This document shows, piece by piece, positions 53,308 through 62,328 of a stretch of DNA of 64,000 nt. Numbering within the stretch: the stretch's first letter is position 1; each line of letters begins with the position of its first letter. A model generated the notes under the pieces. The model was not told where the DNA came from. It worked only from the letters and a program-made list of their open reading frames with translations, and made no database searches. The stretch is taken from NCBI RefSeq assembly GCF_014695385.1, contig NZ_JACJOD010000014.1:186001-250000 (forward strand). The letters are read 5' to 3'. Origin of the DNA: Trichocoleus sp. FACHB-46 (GTDB lineage: Bacteria; Cyanobacteriota; Cyanobacteriia; FACHB-46). A program made the position numbers and the translations under genes.

Positions 53308-53985
53308 TCAAGTGCAGCCCTGCACAAAATCAATCACCTCATGCAGGGTTCCTGGCTTAGTGACAATCAAAATGGTTGATCCGGGTTCTAACACGGTGCT
53401 GCCGTTGGGGATTTTCAGCGAGGTTTGCGGGTGGGTTTGATAGCCAATGATCAAAGATCCGGTCGGAAAGCGTTGATCTTGCGCCACTTCTGCCACACTG
53501 CGCCCGACCACATGACATTGGTTGGGAATCGCTAGCTTTAATACTTCAATCTGGCCTTGCTCAAAGTGCATGATCGATTCCACCTCTGGATATTCGATCG
53601 CATTCACCATTGTCGATACCGCTAGCTCGATCGCATTGATCACATGCGTCGCTCCAGCAATGCGGTAGGGTTCACCAAAGTCTCGATGCCGCATCCGCAC
53701 CATGATTTGCGGCACCCCGTAATGCTTACCTAAAGTAGCCATTGCCAAATTCAGGGCATCATCCCGTAAGACCGCAGCCAAAGCATCGGCTTTGCGAATT
53801 CCCGCTTCCAGCAAAACTTCTGTGCTGACAGCACTGCCTTCAAAAGCCATGACTCCCACTTGCTCGCGGGCGTAGCGGCAAGCCACTGGGTCAATGTCTA
53901 TCACCGCCACCGTATGTCCTAAATCCACCAATCTCTGGGCCAAGTTAAGCCCGATTAGCCCTGCTCCCCCAATCAGTACGTACAT
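53308..53985 (-). CDS. TrkA-type potassium-transport regulatory protein
   Basis: The 225-residue soluble protein has an N-terminal Rossmann RCK-N domain (MYVLIGGAGLIGLNLAQRLVDLGHTVAVIDID) and a C-terminal RCK-C domain (about 140-220, PNGSTVLEPGSTILIVTKPG). It would bind NAD(H) or a nucleotide and gate a potassium channel or Trk transporter. GLIGLNLA keeps the Gly pattern. The ATG follows AAGGGAAAGC. It is divergent from the K+ channel gene, with 162 bases between the starts, and may work with it. Confidence 0.88.
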   Translation of the reverse strand: MYVLIGGAGLIGLNLAQRLVDLGHTVAVIDIDPVACRYAREQVGVMAFEGSAVSTEVLLEAGIRKADALAAVLRDDALNLAMATLGKHYGVPQIMVRMRHRDFGEPYRIAGATHVINAIELAVSTMVNAIEYPEVESIMHFEQGQIEVLKLAIPNQCHVVGRSVAEVAQDQRFPTGSLIIGYQTHPQTSLKIPNGSTVLEPGSTILIVTKPGTLHEVIDFVQGCT

Positions 53986-54147
53986 TGCTTTCCCTTGATG
54001 AAGGCCCCTTGCTTTACTTTACAAGTTGTCAACAACTCGCGGCTGTACCACGAGTCACCTGTCCTAGAGAGAGGAGCTCGCAACGTTTTTGCACCACACC
54101 CCTCGATCGCGGGTATTCTGCAAACAGAGACCCTTTAGCGTTGCTAT

Positions 54148-55236
54148 GTGAATCCCGATAACCTCTTTAACTCTCAAGCCACCATTGAGCAAAGATATCG
54201 ACGCATCAAAGCTGAATTGATCGGCGGCGCGATCGCTCTCATGGGAGTGTTTCTGATTGGCACGGTTTGGTATTGCTGGGTTGAGGGGTGGCGCTGGCTG
54301 GATGCTGCCTACATGACCGTGATCACCCTAGCGACCGTTGGCTTTATGGAAGTCCATGAGCTGGGCGATCGCGGACGGTTATTTACTATCATCTTGATTT
54401 TGATGGGAGTGGTGGCGATCGGCTATATCGTCAATCGGTTCACAGAAGCATTGATTCAAGGGTACTTTCAAGCAGGACTGCGGTTACAGCAGCGACGGCG
54501 CATCATGGAATCACTGACACAACACTATATTCTCTGTGGCTTTGGGCGAACGGGTCGTCAGATTGCCTTGGAGTTTAAGGCCGAGGGCATCCCCTTTATT
54601 GCCATTGATTCTGATCTGGCGGAGGTGCACGAAGCGCAGGAGCTAGGCTATGTGGCCATTCAAGGCGATGCCACGCTCGACGAGGTACTAACTGGGGTGG
54701 GGATTGAGCGAGCCGTTTGTTTGGTAGCAGCTTTGCCTTCCGATGCCGAGAATCTCTACACCGTGCTTTCGGCCAAAACTCTGAATCCGCAAGTCCGGGC
54801 GATCGCCAGAGCCAGCACCGAAGAAGCCCTCAAAAAGCTACAACGAGGGGGTGCAGATGCCGTCGTATCGCCTTACATCACGGGCGGTAAACGCATGGCC
54901 GCCGCTGCCCTCAGACCTCAGGTGATGGATTTTGTCGATGGTATTTTGACTGGGACAGACCGAGCATTCTACATGGAGGAGTGTTTGCTAGAGCCAGGCA
55001 CTTGCCCCTATGTCGGCCAAACTCTACGCGAAGCTCGTCTGCGATCGCAAACCGGAGCCTTAGTGCTAGCGATTCGTCGGGCCGACGGTAGCTTGATTGC
55101 AGGTCCCACTGCCGACACCACCTTGATGACCGGAGATGTGCTCATTTCTATGGGAACCGCCGAGCAACTGCGCGAACTCAATCAAGTCCTGGGTCCAATT
55201 CGCCACCGCGTGCCCCGCCTCCCCAAGCACACCTAA
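54148..55236 (+). CDS. Two-helix potassium channel with RCK domain
   Basis: The 362-residue protein has two membrane helices (about 23-43 and 78-100) around a pore loop with the filter TVGF at 63-66 (TLATVGFMEVHELG), where TVGYG is usual. A linker leads to an RCK-N domain (YILCGFGRTGRQIALEFKAEG; about 125-240) and an RCK-C domain (250-345). It would assemble as a tetramer in the membrane. The start is a GTG. The stop overlaps the convergent zinc-ribbon gene by four bases. Confidence 0.9.
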   Translation: MNPDNLFNSQATIEQRYRRIKAELIGGAIALMGVFLIGTVWYCWVEGWRWLDAAYMTVITLATVGFMEVHELGDRGRLFTIILILMGVVAIGYIVNRFTEALIQGYFQAGLRLQQRRRIMESLTQHYILCGFGRTGRQIALEFKAEGIPFIAIDSDLAEVHEAQELGYVAIQGDATLDEVLTGVGIERAVCLVAALPSDAENLYTVLSAKTLNPQVRAIARASTEEALKKLQRGGADAVVSPYITGGKRMAAAALRPQVMDFVDGILTGTDRAFYMEECLLEPGTCPYVGQTLREARLRSQTGALVLAIRRADGSLIAGPTADTTLMTGDVLISMGTAEQLRELNQVLGPIRHRVPRLPKHT

Positions 55237-55898
55237 GGTGCGGTTAAAGCATGACCACATTGAGCACAAAAGCGATCGCTGAGGCTAACTGCTTTGCCAC
55301 ACTGCGAGCAGAAGCGCTGGGCTGATTCGGTGGAGGAAGGTGCGGGAGCGGGAGCAGGAGTTAAAGGAGTTGAAGTGACGGGAGGGGTGCCAATCTGCAT
55401 TTGCAGATTGCCCATTCGCATCTGCATGGGTTCTAGCTGCATTTGCATATCTCCCATCTGCATAGGTGGCATAGACGGCAGCGGCGACATCGGTGGCAGG
55501 GGTGATAGCGGAGAGATCGGCAGCATGGGTGGCATAGATGATGCCGCAGCAGCACCAGTATTGGTTCCAGCCACTGGTTGGAGTGGTAAAGTTTCTGCCC
55601 CTGTCAAGCTGGGTGGCGCAGTCAACAGATTGAGCCTGCCCCCTGCCAATTGCACAAAGAACTGGCCTTGAGCCGATTCAATCCGCAAGATCCAGCCAGC
55701 CGGAGTTCGGAATAAGGTGGGCGGCACCACCCAATGACCTGTGGTGAGGCTAGTCCACTGACTCTGCTGCTGACTAGAACTGGCGCTGGTCAAGGCGATC
55801 GCAGTTTGGGTTCCTACGTTCTCGACCTGGAGTTGCTCGGTACTGCTGAGATTGCCAATGTAAGCCATAGAAAGATTAAGCATGGCGATCGCGTTCAT
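55233..55898 (-). CDS. Zinc-ribbon protein with Met/Gln-rich central repeat
   Basis: The frame opens at a TTG at 55904 but I take the ATG at 55898. The product of 221 residues has a beta-rich N-terminal domain (to about 95), a Pro-rich stretch (PISPLSPLPPMSPLPSMPPM), a Met/Gln repeat (PMQMGDMQMQLEPMQMRMG) and a C-terminal double-Cys zinc ribbon (FCSQCGKAVSLSDRFCAQCGHAL). MxM patterns are known to bind Cu(I), but nothing else supports a copper role. The family is unknown. It overlaps the end of the K+ channel gene by four bases, convergent. Confidence 0.6.
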   Translation of the reverse strand: MNAIAMLNLSMAYIGNLSSTEQLQVENVGTQTAIALTSASSSQQQSQWTSLTTGHWVVPPTLFRTPAGWILRIESAQGQFFVQLAGGRLNLLTAPPSLTGAETLPLQPVAGTNTGAAAASSMPPMLPISPLSPLPPMSPLPSMPPMQMGDMQMQLEPMQMRMGNLQMQIGTPPVTSTPLTPAPAPAPSSTESAQRFCSQCGKAVSLSDRFCAQCGHALTAP

Positions 55899-56103
55899 TA
55901 GCAAGTTAACGTGGAAGTTCGGAGAACGGGTATTAAGATTCCCTAGAAAAGTTTCGGGCAGGTTTCAGGAACAGCGGCGAGTGATAGAAATTGTTATTTG
56001 ACTCTAAAGCGTTCTAAAGAAGATTCCGTATCAGCGGCTACAGTATCGAACTCTCTCAGCCTCTATCAAGGATGAATGACTCCAGCAAGGTGGGTGGTTT
56101 GCC

Positions 56104-57537
56104 GTGCGATTTGATCACTATGATCCAGAGGGTTTTTATGACGAGTTGTTTATTGCCAAAAGTAAGCCCCGTCCGGAAGCCACCCTCTTAATCGAGCGGT
56201 TTAATTCTTTCTCCGCTAGTGAAATCAAACGTCGCCAGCAATCTGCCCAGATCGCCTTGATGAAGTTGGGCGTAACGTTCAATGTCTATAGCGATGGTCA
56301 GGGCACCGAGCGCATCATGCCCTTTGACATCATTCCCCGCATTGTCTCGGCGCAGGAATGGAAAGAACTAGAACAAGGCTTAAAGCAACGCATCTACGCG
56401 CTGAACTTGTTTCTGCATGACATCTATAACGAGCAAAAAATTCTGCGGGATAGTGTGATTCCGGCAGAGCTGATTTATTCAGCCACCGGATTTCTCAAGC
56501 CTTGCCTGGGATTAAACCCGCCGGGAGGGATTTGGTGCCACATCACCGGGACTGATTTGGTACGCGATCGCGATGGTCGCTGGTATGTGCTGGAAGACAA
56601 CCTCCGCTGTCCTTCTGGCGTGTCCTATGTGCTAGAAAATCGCCGCGTCATGAAGAGTACTTTCCCGCAACTCTTCAACACCATGCCGATTCAGCCCGTA
56701 GAGGACTACTCCAGTCACCTGCTAGAAACCTTGCTGAATCTAGCCCCAGAGCATCTGAGCGATCCTACCGTGGTGGTGCTGAGTCCTGGCATCTATAACT
56801 CAGCCTACTTTGAGCATTCCTTTCTGGCTCAGCAAATGGGCGTGCAACTGGTGGAAGGGCGAGATCTAGTCGTGGCGGATGGCTATCTACAAATGCGGAC
56901 CACCAAAGGGTTGCAGCGCGTGGATGTAATCTACCGCCGCATTGATGATGATTTTATTGATCCCCAAGCCTTCCGCTCAGACTCGTTGCTCGGTGTTCCC
57001 GGACTGATGGAAGTGTACCGCTCTGGGCGAGTGGGGCTAGCTAATGCGCTAGGGACAGGCGTGGCTGACGATAAAGTCATCTACGCCTATGTGCCGCAGA
57101 TTATCCGTTACTACTTGGGCGAAGACCCCATTCTCGCCAACGTGCCGACTTATCTGTGCTGGGAACCCCAACAACAAAGCCACGTTTTGGCTAACCTGGA
57201 CAAACTAGTGGTCAAAGCTGCGAATGAGTCGGGGGGATATGGCATGTTGATTGGTTCCCAAGCCTCGGCAGCAGAGCGGGAAGCCTTTGCCGAGAAAATT
57301 AAGGCTAGCCCCCGCAATTACATCGCTCAGCCCACCCTTTGTCTCTCCCGAGTGCCTACCTTGATGGAAGAGCAAATCGAAGGTTGCCACGTCGATCTGC
57401 GCCCCTACATTCTCTACGGCAAAAACATTTATGTCAGTCCTGGCGGTTTAACCAGGGTGGCGTTGCGAAAAGGCTCTCTCGTCGTCAACTCCTCGCAGGG
57501 CGGCGGTAGCAAAGATACTTGGGTGGTCTGCAAGTAA
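56104..57537 (+). CDS. Circularly permuted ATP-grasp type 2 protein (DUF404/DUF407)
   Basis: The 477-residue product is the COG2308-type ATP-grasp: [15 protein letters not shown] at the start, [42 protein letters not shown] (metal and nucleotide region), [14 protein letters not shown], and [16 protein letters not shown] near the end. ATP-grasp enzymes join a carboxylate to an amine; this family is thought to make an amide or peptide bond of unknown identity. The start is GTG. The alpha-E gene follows after 13 bases and the transglutaminase after that, so they form one operon. Confidence 0.95.
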   Translation: MRFDHYDPEGFYDELFIAKSKPRPEATLLIERFNSFSASEIKRRQQSAQIALMKLGVTFNVYSDGQGTERIMPFDIIPRIVSAQEWKELEQGLKQRIYALNLFLHDIYNEQKILRDSVIPAELIYSATGFLKPCLGLNPPGGIWCHITGTDLVRDRDGRWYVLEDNLRCPSGVSYVLENRRVMKSTFPQLFNTMPIQPVEDYSSHLLETLLNLAPEHLSDPTVVVLSPGIYNSAYFEHSFLAQQMGVQLVEGRDLVVADGYLQMRTTKGLQRVDVIYRRIDDDFIDPQAFRSDSLLGVPGLMEVYRSGRVGLANALGTGVADDKVIYAYVPQIIRYYLGEDPILANVPTYLCWEPQQQSHVLANLDKLVVKAANESGGYGMLIGSQASAAEREAFAEKIKASPRNYIAQPTLCLSRVPTLMEEQIEGCHVDLRPYILYGKNIYVSPGGLTRVALRKGSLVVNSSQGGGSKDTWVVCK

Positions 57538-57550
57538 GGAGATAAAAGTG

Positions 57551-58501
57551 ATGCTCAGTCGAGTTGCAGATTCAATTTATTGGCTGAATCGCTATGTGGA
57601 ACGAGCCGAAAATGTTGCTCGTTTTATTGAAGTGAATCTGAATTTATTGCTAGATTCTCCCCCTGGGGTAACTCAGCAATGGGAACCTCTAATCCTGACC
57701 ACAGGTGATTTGCCTTTGTTTCAACAACGCTATGGTGAGGCGACCGCAGAGAATGTGATGCGGTTTCTCACCTTCGATCGCCACTATCCTAATTCCATCC
57801 TCTCTTGTCTGTCAGCAGCGCGCGAGAATGCCCGTTCTGTGCGTGAGGTGATCTCCTCCGAGATGTGGCAGCAGCTGAATGCCTTCTACTTTATGGTGAA
57901 AGAGGCGGCTGAGACAGATTCGCTGCCAGAGTGGCAGGACTTCTTTACTGAGGTAAAAATGTCTAGTCACTTATTCGCAGGCATCATGGATGCCACGATG
58001 ACCCACGGCGAAGGTTGGCACTTTGGGCAGATTGGTCGCTTGTTAGAAAGAGCTGACAAAACAGCGCGGATTCTGGATGTGAAGTACTTCATCTTGCTCC
58101 CCTCCGCCAAAGATGTGGGCACCACCTTGGATGAGTTGCAATGGATGGCGTTGCTCAGATCAGCGAGCGCTTATGAAATGTACCGTAAGCGGCAGCGGCA
58201 CCGAATCAACCCCACTGCCGTAGCGGAGTTTCTGATTCTCGATCGCGAATTTCCCCGGTCGATTCAGTTTTGCATCCTGCAAGCGGAGCGATCGCTGCAT
58301 CGCATTACGGGCACCCCAACCGGAACCTGGAGCAATCCGACTGAGCGGGCAGTGGGACGGTTACGATCTGAACTCGGCTACCTGACGATTGACGACATCA
58401 TTGAAGCAGGGTTACATGAGTTTTTAGATAAAATTCAGCGACAACTGAATGACATTGGCGAAAAAGTCTTTTCTACCTTTGTCGCCGTCAATCCGGTATA
58501 A
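57551..58501 (+). CDS. Alpha-E domain protein (DUF403)
   Basis: The 316-residue helical protein is of the COG2307 alpha-E family: MLSRVADSIYWLNRYVERAENVARFIEVN is the typical beginning, and HFGQIGRLLERADKTARILDVK and DREFPRSIQFCI follow. The ATG at 57551 has AAGGAG nine bases upstream; a GTG one codon earlier is also possible. Family members are encoded together with COG2308 ATP-grasp and COG1305 transglutaminase proteins and are thought to assist them. It is the second gene of the operon. Confidence 0.95.
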   Translation: MLSRVADSIYWLNRYVERAENVARFIEVNLNLLLDSPPGVTQQWEPLILTTGDLPLFQQRYGEATAENVMRFLTFDRHYPNSILSCLSAARENARSVREVISSEMWQQLNAFYFMVKEAAETDSLPEWQDFFTEVKMSSHLFAGIMDATMTHGEGWHFGQIGRLLERADKTARILDVKYFILLPSAKDVGTTLDELQWMALLRSASAYEMYRKRQRHRINPTAVAEFLILDREFPRSIQFCILQAERSLHRITGTPTGTWSNPTERAVGRLRSELGYLTIDDIIEAGLHEFLDKIQRQLNDIGEKVFSTFVAVNPV

Positions 58502-58531
58502 GCATTGGCCCCTCACTCCTCCTGACTTTCC

Positions 58532-59434
58532 TTGCATTACCAAATCGCCCACACCACTACCTACAGCTACAGTCAGCCTGTGACGCTGGCTCCGCACTTG
58601 GTCAGGCTGCGTCCCCGCTGTGATGCCAGCCAATCCTTGCAGTCCTTCTCGCTGGTGGTTGATCCCAAACCACTGGGCATCTCGCAGATCACGGATTTAG
58701 ATGGCAATGCGGTGGTTAAGCTGTGGTTCCAGCAAGAGTTGACCGATCGCTTGCAGATTCAAGTGTTGTCGCAAGTTGAAACCCTCCGCAGCAACCCTTT
58801 CGACTATTTGATGGAGGCTTGGGCGCTGAAGTTGCCGATTGATTATCCTGCCTCCCTCCATACACAGCTCAAACCCTACCTAAGCGGGCAAACGCTGCAT
58901 TACTCCACCAGCCTTGATCCCGTCGCCGTGAAATTGGCCCAGGAGATCCATCAAGCGACTGGAGGAGATGCGATCGCGTTTCTCTCCGAGCTGAGTCAAC
59001 GCATTCACCAAACCTGTAAACATACGATTCGAGAATTTGGCGAACCCCTAGCACCAGGGATCACCTGGGCGCAACGCTTAGGCTCCTGCCGCGATTTGAC
59101 CGTGTTGTTTATGGAAGCTTGTCGGGCGATGGGGTTGGCGGCGCGGTTTGTCAGCGGCTACGAAGCGGGCGATCACCAAGCTACCGAGAGACATCTCCAT
59201 GCTTGGGCAGAAGTATATCTCCCTGGAGCAGGCTGGCGTGGCTACGATCCCACCCAAGGTTTAGCCGTAGCCGATCATCATATTGCCTTGGTTGCCAGTG
59301 CAGCTCCAGCTTACGCAGCTCCCATTTCTGGGACGTTGAATCGAGCGGGTGCAGTGCAATCTAGCCTGAAATACCACCTATCGATTCAAGCCCGCACAGA
59401 CTTTGGGCTATCCCAATTTGCCACGAATGCTTAA
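58532..59434 (+). CDS. Transglutaminase-like Cys protease of the ATP-grasp operon
   Basis: The 300-residue product starts at a TTG (MHYQIAHTTTYSYSQPV), with the N-terminal BTLCP-type beta domain of this family. The transglutaminase core is intact: Cys186 in RLGSCRDLTVLFM, His223 in RHLHAWAEVYLPG, Asp239 in GYDPTQG. It may cut or transfer a peptide bond made by the ATP-grasp partner. It is the third gene of the set, 30 bases after the alpha-E gene. It contrasts with the inactive-looking TgpA protein at 1770. Confidence 0.95.
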   Translation: MHYQIAHTTTYSYSQPVTLAPHLVRLRPRCDASQSLQSFSLVVDPKPLGISQITDLDGNAVVKLWFQQELTDRLQIQVLSQVETLRSNPFDYLMEAWALKLPIDYPASLHTQLKPYLSGQTLHYSTSLDPVAVKLAQEIHQATGGDAIAFLSELSQRIHQTCKHTIREFGEPLAPGITWAQRLGSCRDLTVLFMEACRAMGLAARFVSGYEAGDHQATERHLHAWAEVYLPGAGWRGYDPTQGLAVADHHIALVASAAPAYAAPISGTLNRAGAVQSSLKYHLSIQARTDFGLSQFATNA

Positions 59435-59440
59435 CAGCTT

Positions 59441-60208
59441 TTAGTCGATAGGGATATCTTCGTTTGAGTCTTGCAGGGCGTGCTCCCACTCAATCTCTGG
59501 CATACATTCAAAGGCTTGACGCAAACAGGCTTCCCAATGTCTGCGAATTTGAGCTAAGTAAGGTGCGCCAATCCGGAGCCGCAGTTCATGCTTGATCCGG
59601 AAGCTATTAATTTCATACATGACCAAGCTGATCGGCGGCCCCACCGAGATATTGGATTTCATGGTGGAGTCAATCGATAGCAAGGCACATTTAGCCGCTG
59701 CTTCTAGAGGCGTCTCAAAGGTCAAGGTGCGATCGAGAATCGGCTTGCCATATTTAGTTTCGCCGATTTGCAAAAATGGGGTGTCTTTAGTGGCGTGGAT
59801 GCAGTTGCCCTGACTGTAAATCATATACAGCTCTGGCTCTTGCCCTTTGATCTGTCCGCCGAGAATCACGGTACAGGTGGCATCAATGCCATCTTGCTGC
59901 AACCAAGAGCGGTCTTGCTCCTGAATTTGGCGCAGCTTTTCGCCGATGTAACGGGCAATCTCATAGAAGTTGGGCAAGGTATGAAGATTCACTTCTGCCC
60001 CAGACTGGAGGTCTTGCCGCAGCAGGGTTAAAGCGCCTTGCGTCACCGACAAATTCCCTGAGGTGCAGAGCAGCAGAATCCGCTCTCCGGGCTGAGACAG
60101 GTCAAACAGTTTTTGGTAGGTGGAGATGTAGTCAACGCCAGCATTGGTGCGCGAGTCCGCAGCCATGACCAAACCAAATTTAGTCAGGATTCCCAGACAG
60201 TAAGTCAC
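59441..60208 (-). CDS. Anbu proteasome-like peptidase
   Basis: The frame is open to 60316, but the GTG at 60208 gives a protein starting MTYCLGILTKFGLVMAADSR, exactly as in Anbu proteins, so Thr2 becomes the N-terminal nucleophile after Met removal. The 255-residue product is an HslV/proteasome-beta fold (ERILLLCTSGNLSVTQGAL, SNISVGPPISLVMYE). Anbu genes are known to be linked with the ATP-grasp, alpha-E and transglutaminase genes, as here, but on the opposite strand, its stop 7 bases from the transglutaminase stop. The ribosome binding site is weak, but the Anbu N-terminus is decisive. Confidence 0.93.
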   Translation of the reverse strand: MTYCLGILTKFGLVMAADSRTNAGVDYISTYQKLFDLSQPGERILLLCTSGNLSVTQGALTLLRQDLQSGAEVNLHTLPNFYEIARYIGEKLRQIQEQDRSWLQQDGIDATCTVILGGQIKGQEPELYMIYSQGNCIHATKDTPFLQIGETKYGKPILDRTLTFETPLEAAAKCALLSIDSTMKSNISVGPPISLVMYEINSFRIKHELRLRIGAPYLAQIRRHWEACLRQAFECMPEIEWEHALQDSNEDIPID

Positions 60209-60353
60209 GGTGGGTTCGGGGATGAAGAATTTTCCTTGATTGTAGAGCCAGAGCCGTTCTGGGAAAACTTTTTTTAAGATGAGCGATCGCCTTAAAAGAT
60301 TGGGACAAGCGATCACCCAACGAGTTGAGCTTCAAAATCATGCAGGATAGCCA

Positions 60354-61355
60354 ATGATTGTCAAAGAATTGGATGCTTTTGTCTCCCAAAATAAGTTTGC
60401 TAAGGCAGGGCGTACAGCCGAGGAGCAAATGGCATTCTACCTACGCCGCGCCTTTAGCGATGAGCAAAAGCTTTATGTGTTTAACGGGTTGCGTTTAGAG
60501 CAGGACAATGATGCGGCTCAAATTGACCATTTGATCCTGCACCGACATGGAGTCGTAATTATTGAAAGTAAAAGTGTTTCAGAGCAAGTCGAAGTGAATC
60601 AACATGGCGAATGGATTCGTTGGTTCAACGGCACTCCTCAAGGAATGCCATCTCCTATTCAGCAAGCTCGTAGACAAGCAGACTTTCTGAAGAAATACCT
60701 GAATGACCATGCAGATAGACTACGAGGAAAAATTTTAGGGTTACAAACTTACTTTGGTGGCATGGGCCTAGATGTTCTCGTTGCAATTTCTGACTCTGGC
60801 ATGATCAAGCGCTCTGAAGGAATAACTTTAGAAGAGATTTCTAAGGCTGATCAAGTTGTAGAGCGAGTACAGGCAATCGTTGAAAAATATCGAAAAGCCA
60901 ACAGCCTGTTTAGCCTCAATCTTAAAGATGCAGGCTACTGGTTCAATGACGAAGAACTGTCTAAGATAGCTGACTTCTTAGTTCAGCACCATCGGCCTTT
61001 AGGTCAACCCGTTTCTGAACCACCTTTAGTAGAAACGCCAAAGCTCAAAATTTCTCAGCTTGCTTCGCCCACTCAAGCAGCTACCTCCATACCAAAACTT
61101 CGTTTGTCGCCACAACCTAAAGAGGTCGTGGCTTCTCAGGCTCAAAGCTGCCAACATTGCCACAGCTCCCACTTGTCAGTCGAGTATGGCAAATATGGCT
61201 ATTACTTGAAGTGCACTGAATGTAGCGGCAATACGTCAATTAAGGCAGTTTGCCCTGCTTGCAATGCCAAAGCAAAAATTCGCAAAAGTGGCAAACAGTT
61301 TTTCGCAGAGTGCGCTAGTTGTGAGACATCTGCGTTATTTCATACAAATCCTTGA
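60354..61355 (+). CDS. NERD nuclease-domain protein with C-terminal zinc ribbons
   Basis: The 333-residue product has a NERD domain (about 20-150) with Asp58 in AAQIDHLILHRHG and Glu71-x-Lys73 in VVIIESKSVS, a PD-(D/E)xK-like active site. Residues 180-260 are a linker. The last 75 residues hold three Cys pairs (CQHCHSS, CTEC, CPAC, CASC) that form topoisomerase-type zinc ribbons and probably bind DNA. It is divergent from Anbu with 145 bases between starts. A DNA-processing or defence role fits the domains but is not proven. Confidence 0.87.
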   Translation: MIVKELDAFVSQNKFAKAGRTAEEQMAFYLRRAFSDEQKLYVFNGLRLEQDNDAAQIDHLILHRHGVVIIESKSVSEQVEVNQHGEWIRWFNGTPQGMPSPIQQARRQADFLKKYLNDHADRLRGKILGLQTYFGGMGLDVLVAISDSGMIKRSEGITLEEISKADQVVERVQAIVEKYRKANSLFSLNLKDAGYWFNDEELSKIADFLVQHHRPLGQPVSEPPLVETPKLKISQLASPTQAATSIPKLRLSPQPKEVVASQAQSCQHCHSSHLSVEYGKYGYYLKCTECSGNTSIKAVCPACNAKAKIRKSGKQFFAECASCETSALFHTNP

Positions 61356-61360
61356 GGCCG

Positions 61361-61567
61361 TTAGTCCAGCTTTAAAGCACTCGCAGGAACTTCATCCCAA
61401 GAATTGACCGTTCGCATCGTAGCAACCCAACCTGCTTTTTTTTGGGTTTCGGTGAGGTTGCTCTCAAACGACTCATGGCAATCCTTGGCGTGATCTTCAC
61501 TGCAAGAAGCGATGCAAGAGTAGAGGATGCCAGAGGGATCAATTTGTTCGTTTACCCAAATTGTCAT
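61361..61567 (-). CDS. Small Cys-containing cyanobacterial protein
   Basis: The 68-residue product (MTIWVNEQIDPSGILYSCIASCSEDHAKDCHES...) has three Cys and two His in a row of motifs, SCIASC and HAKDCHES, that could bind a metal. The conserved-looking N-terminus and the Trp-rich end (GWVATMRTVNSWDEVP) suggest a real gene. Its function is unknown. It is convergent with the NERD gene, with only five bases between the stop codons. Confidence 0.7.
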   Translation of the reverse strand: MTIWVNEQIDPSGILYSCIASCSEDHAKDCHESFESNLTETQKKAGWVATMRTVNSWDEVPASALKLD

Positions 61568-61709
61568 AGCGTCGTGTCTCCAAGCTTTGGGTTTACTATT
61601 CTATCTAAAAGAAATTTCTACAGGACAAGACGGTTCAGAGCAAGAAAAATCGTATCCTTTTTAACAATTTCCCAGAATTTGTAATGGCAGGTGCCAAAAC
61701 TTGTTGCGC

Positions 61710-62225
61710 TTAACTGAGTTGAGTTATAGCAGGAGCGATCGCGGCCAAATTTGCCAGTGACTGACCCGTGACTCGACAAGTACGCCAATCGGGTAAAACA
61801 TCGGCTCCCATCCGTTCATAAAACGCGATCGCTGGGGCATTCCAATCCAAAACGCTCCACTCTAGTCGACCACAATTTCGAGTGACTGCGAGTTGAGCTA
61901 GGTACGTCAGCAACGCTTTGCCAATTCCTTGACCTCGGTACTCTGGCAGCACAAACAAATCTTCCAGATAAATTCCTGGCTGAGTCAAAAAGGTGGAATA
62001 GTTGTGAAAAAACAGCGCAAACCCCACACCTTGAGCCGCCACTTCTGCCACCAGTGCTTCGGCATAAGGGCGATCGCCAAATAGATGCGACTCTAAAGTT
62101 GCTGGACTACCTACCACCTCATCAGATAGTTTCTCGTACTCCGCCAAGGCTTGAATTAAGGCAAAAATAGTCGGAACATCGGCGGCGATCGCAGGACGCA
62201 CCACACAAGCAGTAGACAAGGCCAT
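61710..62225 (-). CDS. GNAT family N-acetyltransferase
   Basis: The 171-residue product is a single GNAT domain: VRPAIAADVPTIFALI, then the acetyl-CoA loop LPEYRGQGIGKALLTYLAQLA and RLEWSVLDWNAPAIAFYERMGA near the end. The GVGFALFFHNYSTF and GIYLEDLFVLPEYR segments are like those of diamine (spermidine-type) acetyltransferases. A polyamine or small amine is a possible substrate. It is about 100 bases from the sigma factor gene on the same strand. Confidence 0.9.
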   Translation of the reverse strand: MALSTACVVRPAIAADVPTIFALIQALAEYEKLSDEVVGSPATLESHLFGDRPYAEALVAEVAAQGVGFALFFHNYSTFLTQPGIYLEDLFVLPEYRGQGIGKALLTYLAQLAVTRNCGRLEWSVLDWNAPAIAFYERMGADVLPDWRTCRVTGQSLANLAAIAPAITQLS

Positions 62226-62328
62226 AAAGACAACAGGATAGACACGTCAAGGGCAATGCCAAACAGCCCTCGCTCTAGCCTACAATCTTCTTCCCCTTCC
62301 CTGCCAGGGAAGGCGCTAGGGGTTAGGT

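Noticed and set aside
55294-55671. A 125-codon frame antisense to the Met/Gln-rich protein
   Set aside because: It mirrors the low-complexity Met/Pro stretch and has no ribosome binding site or known family.
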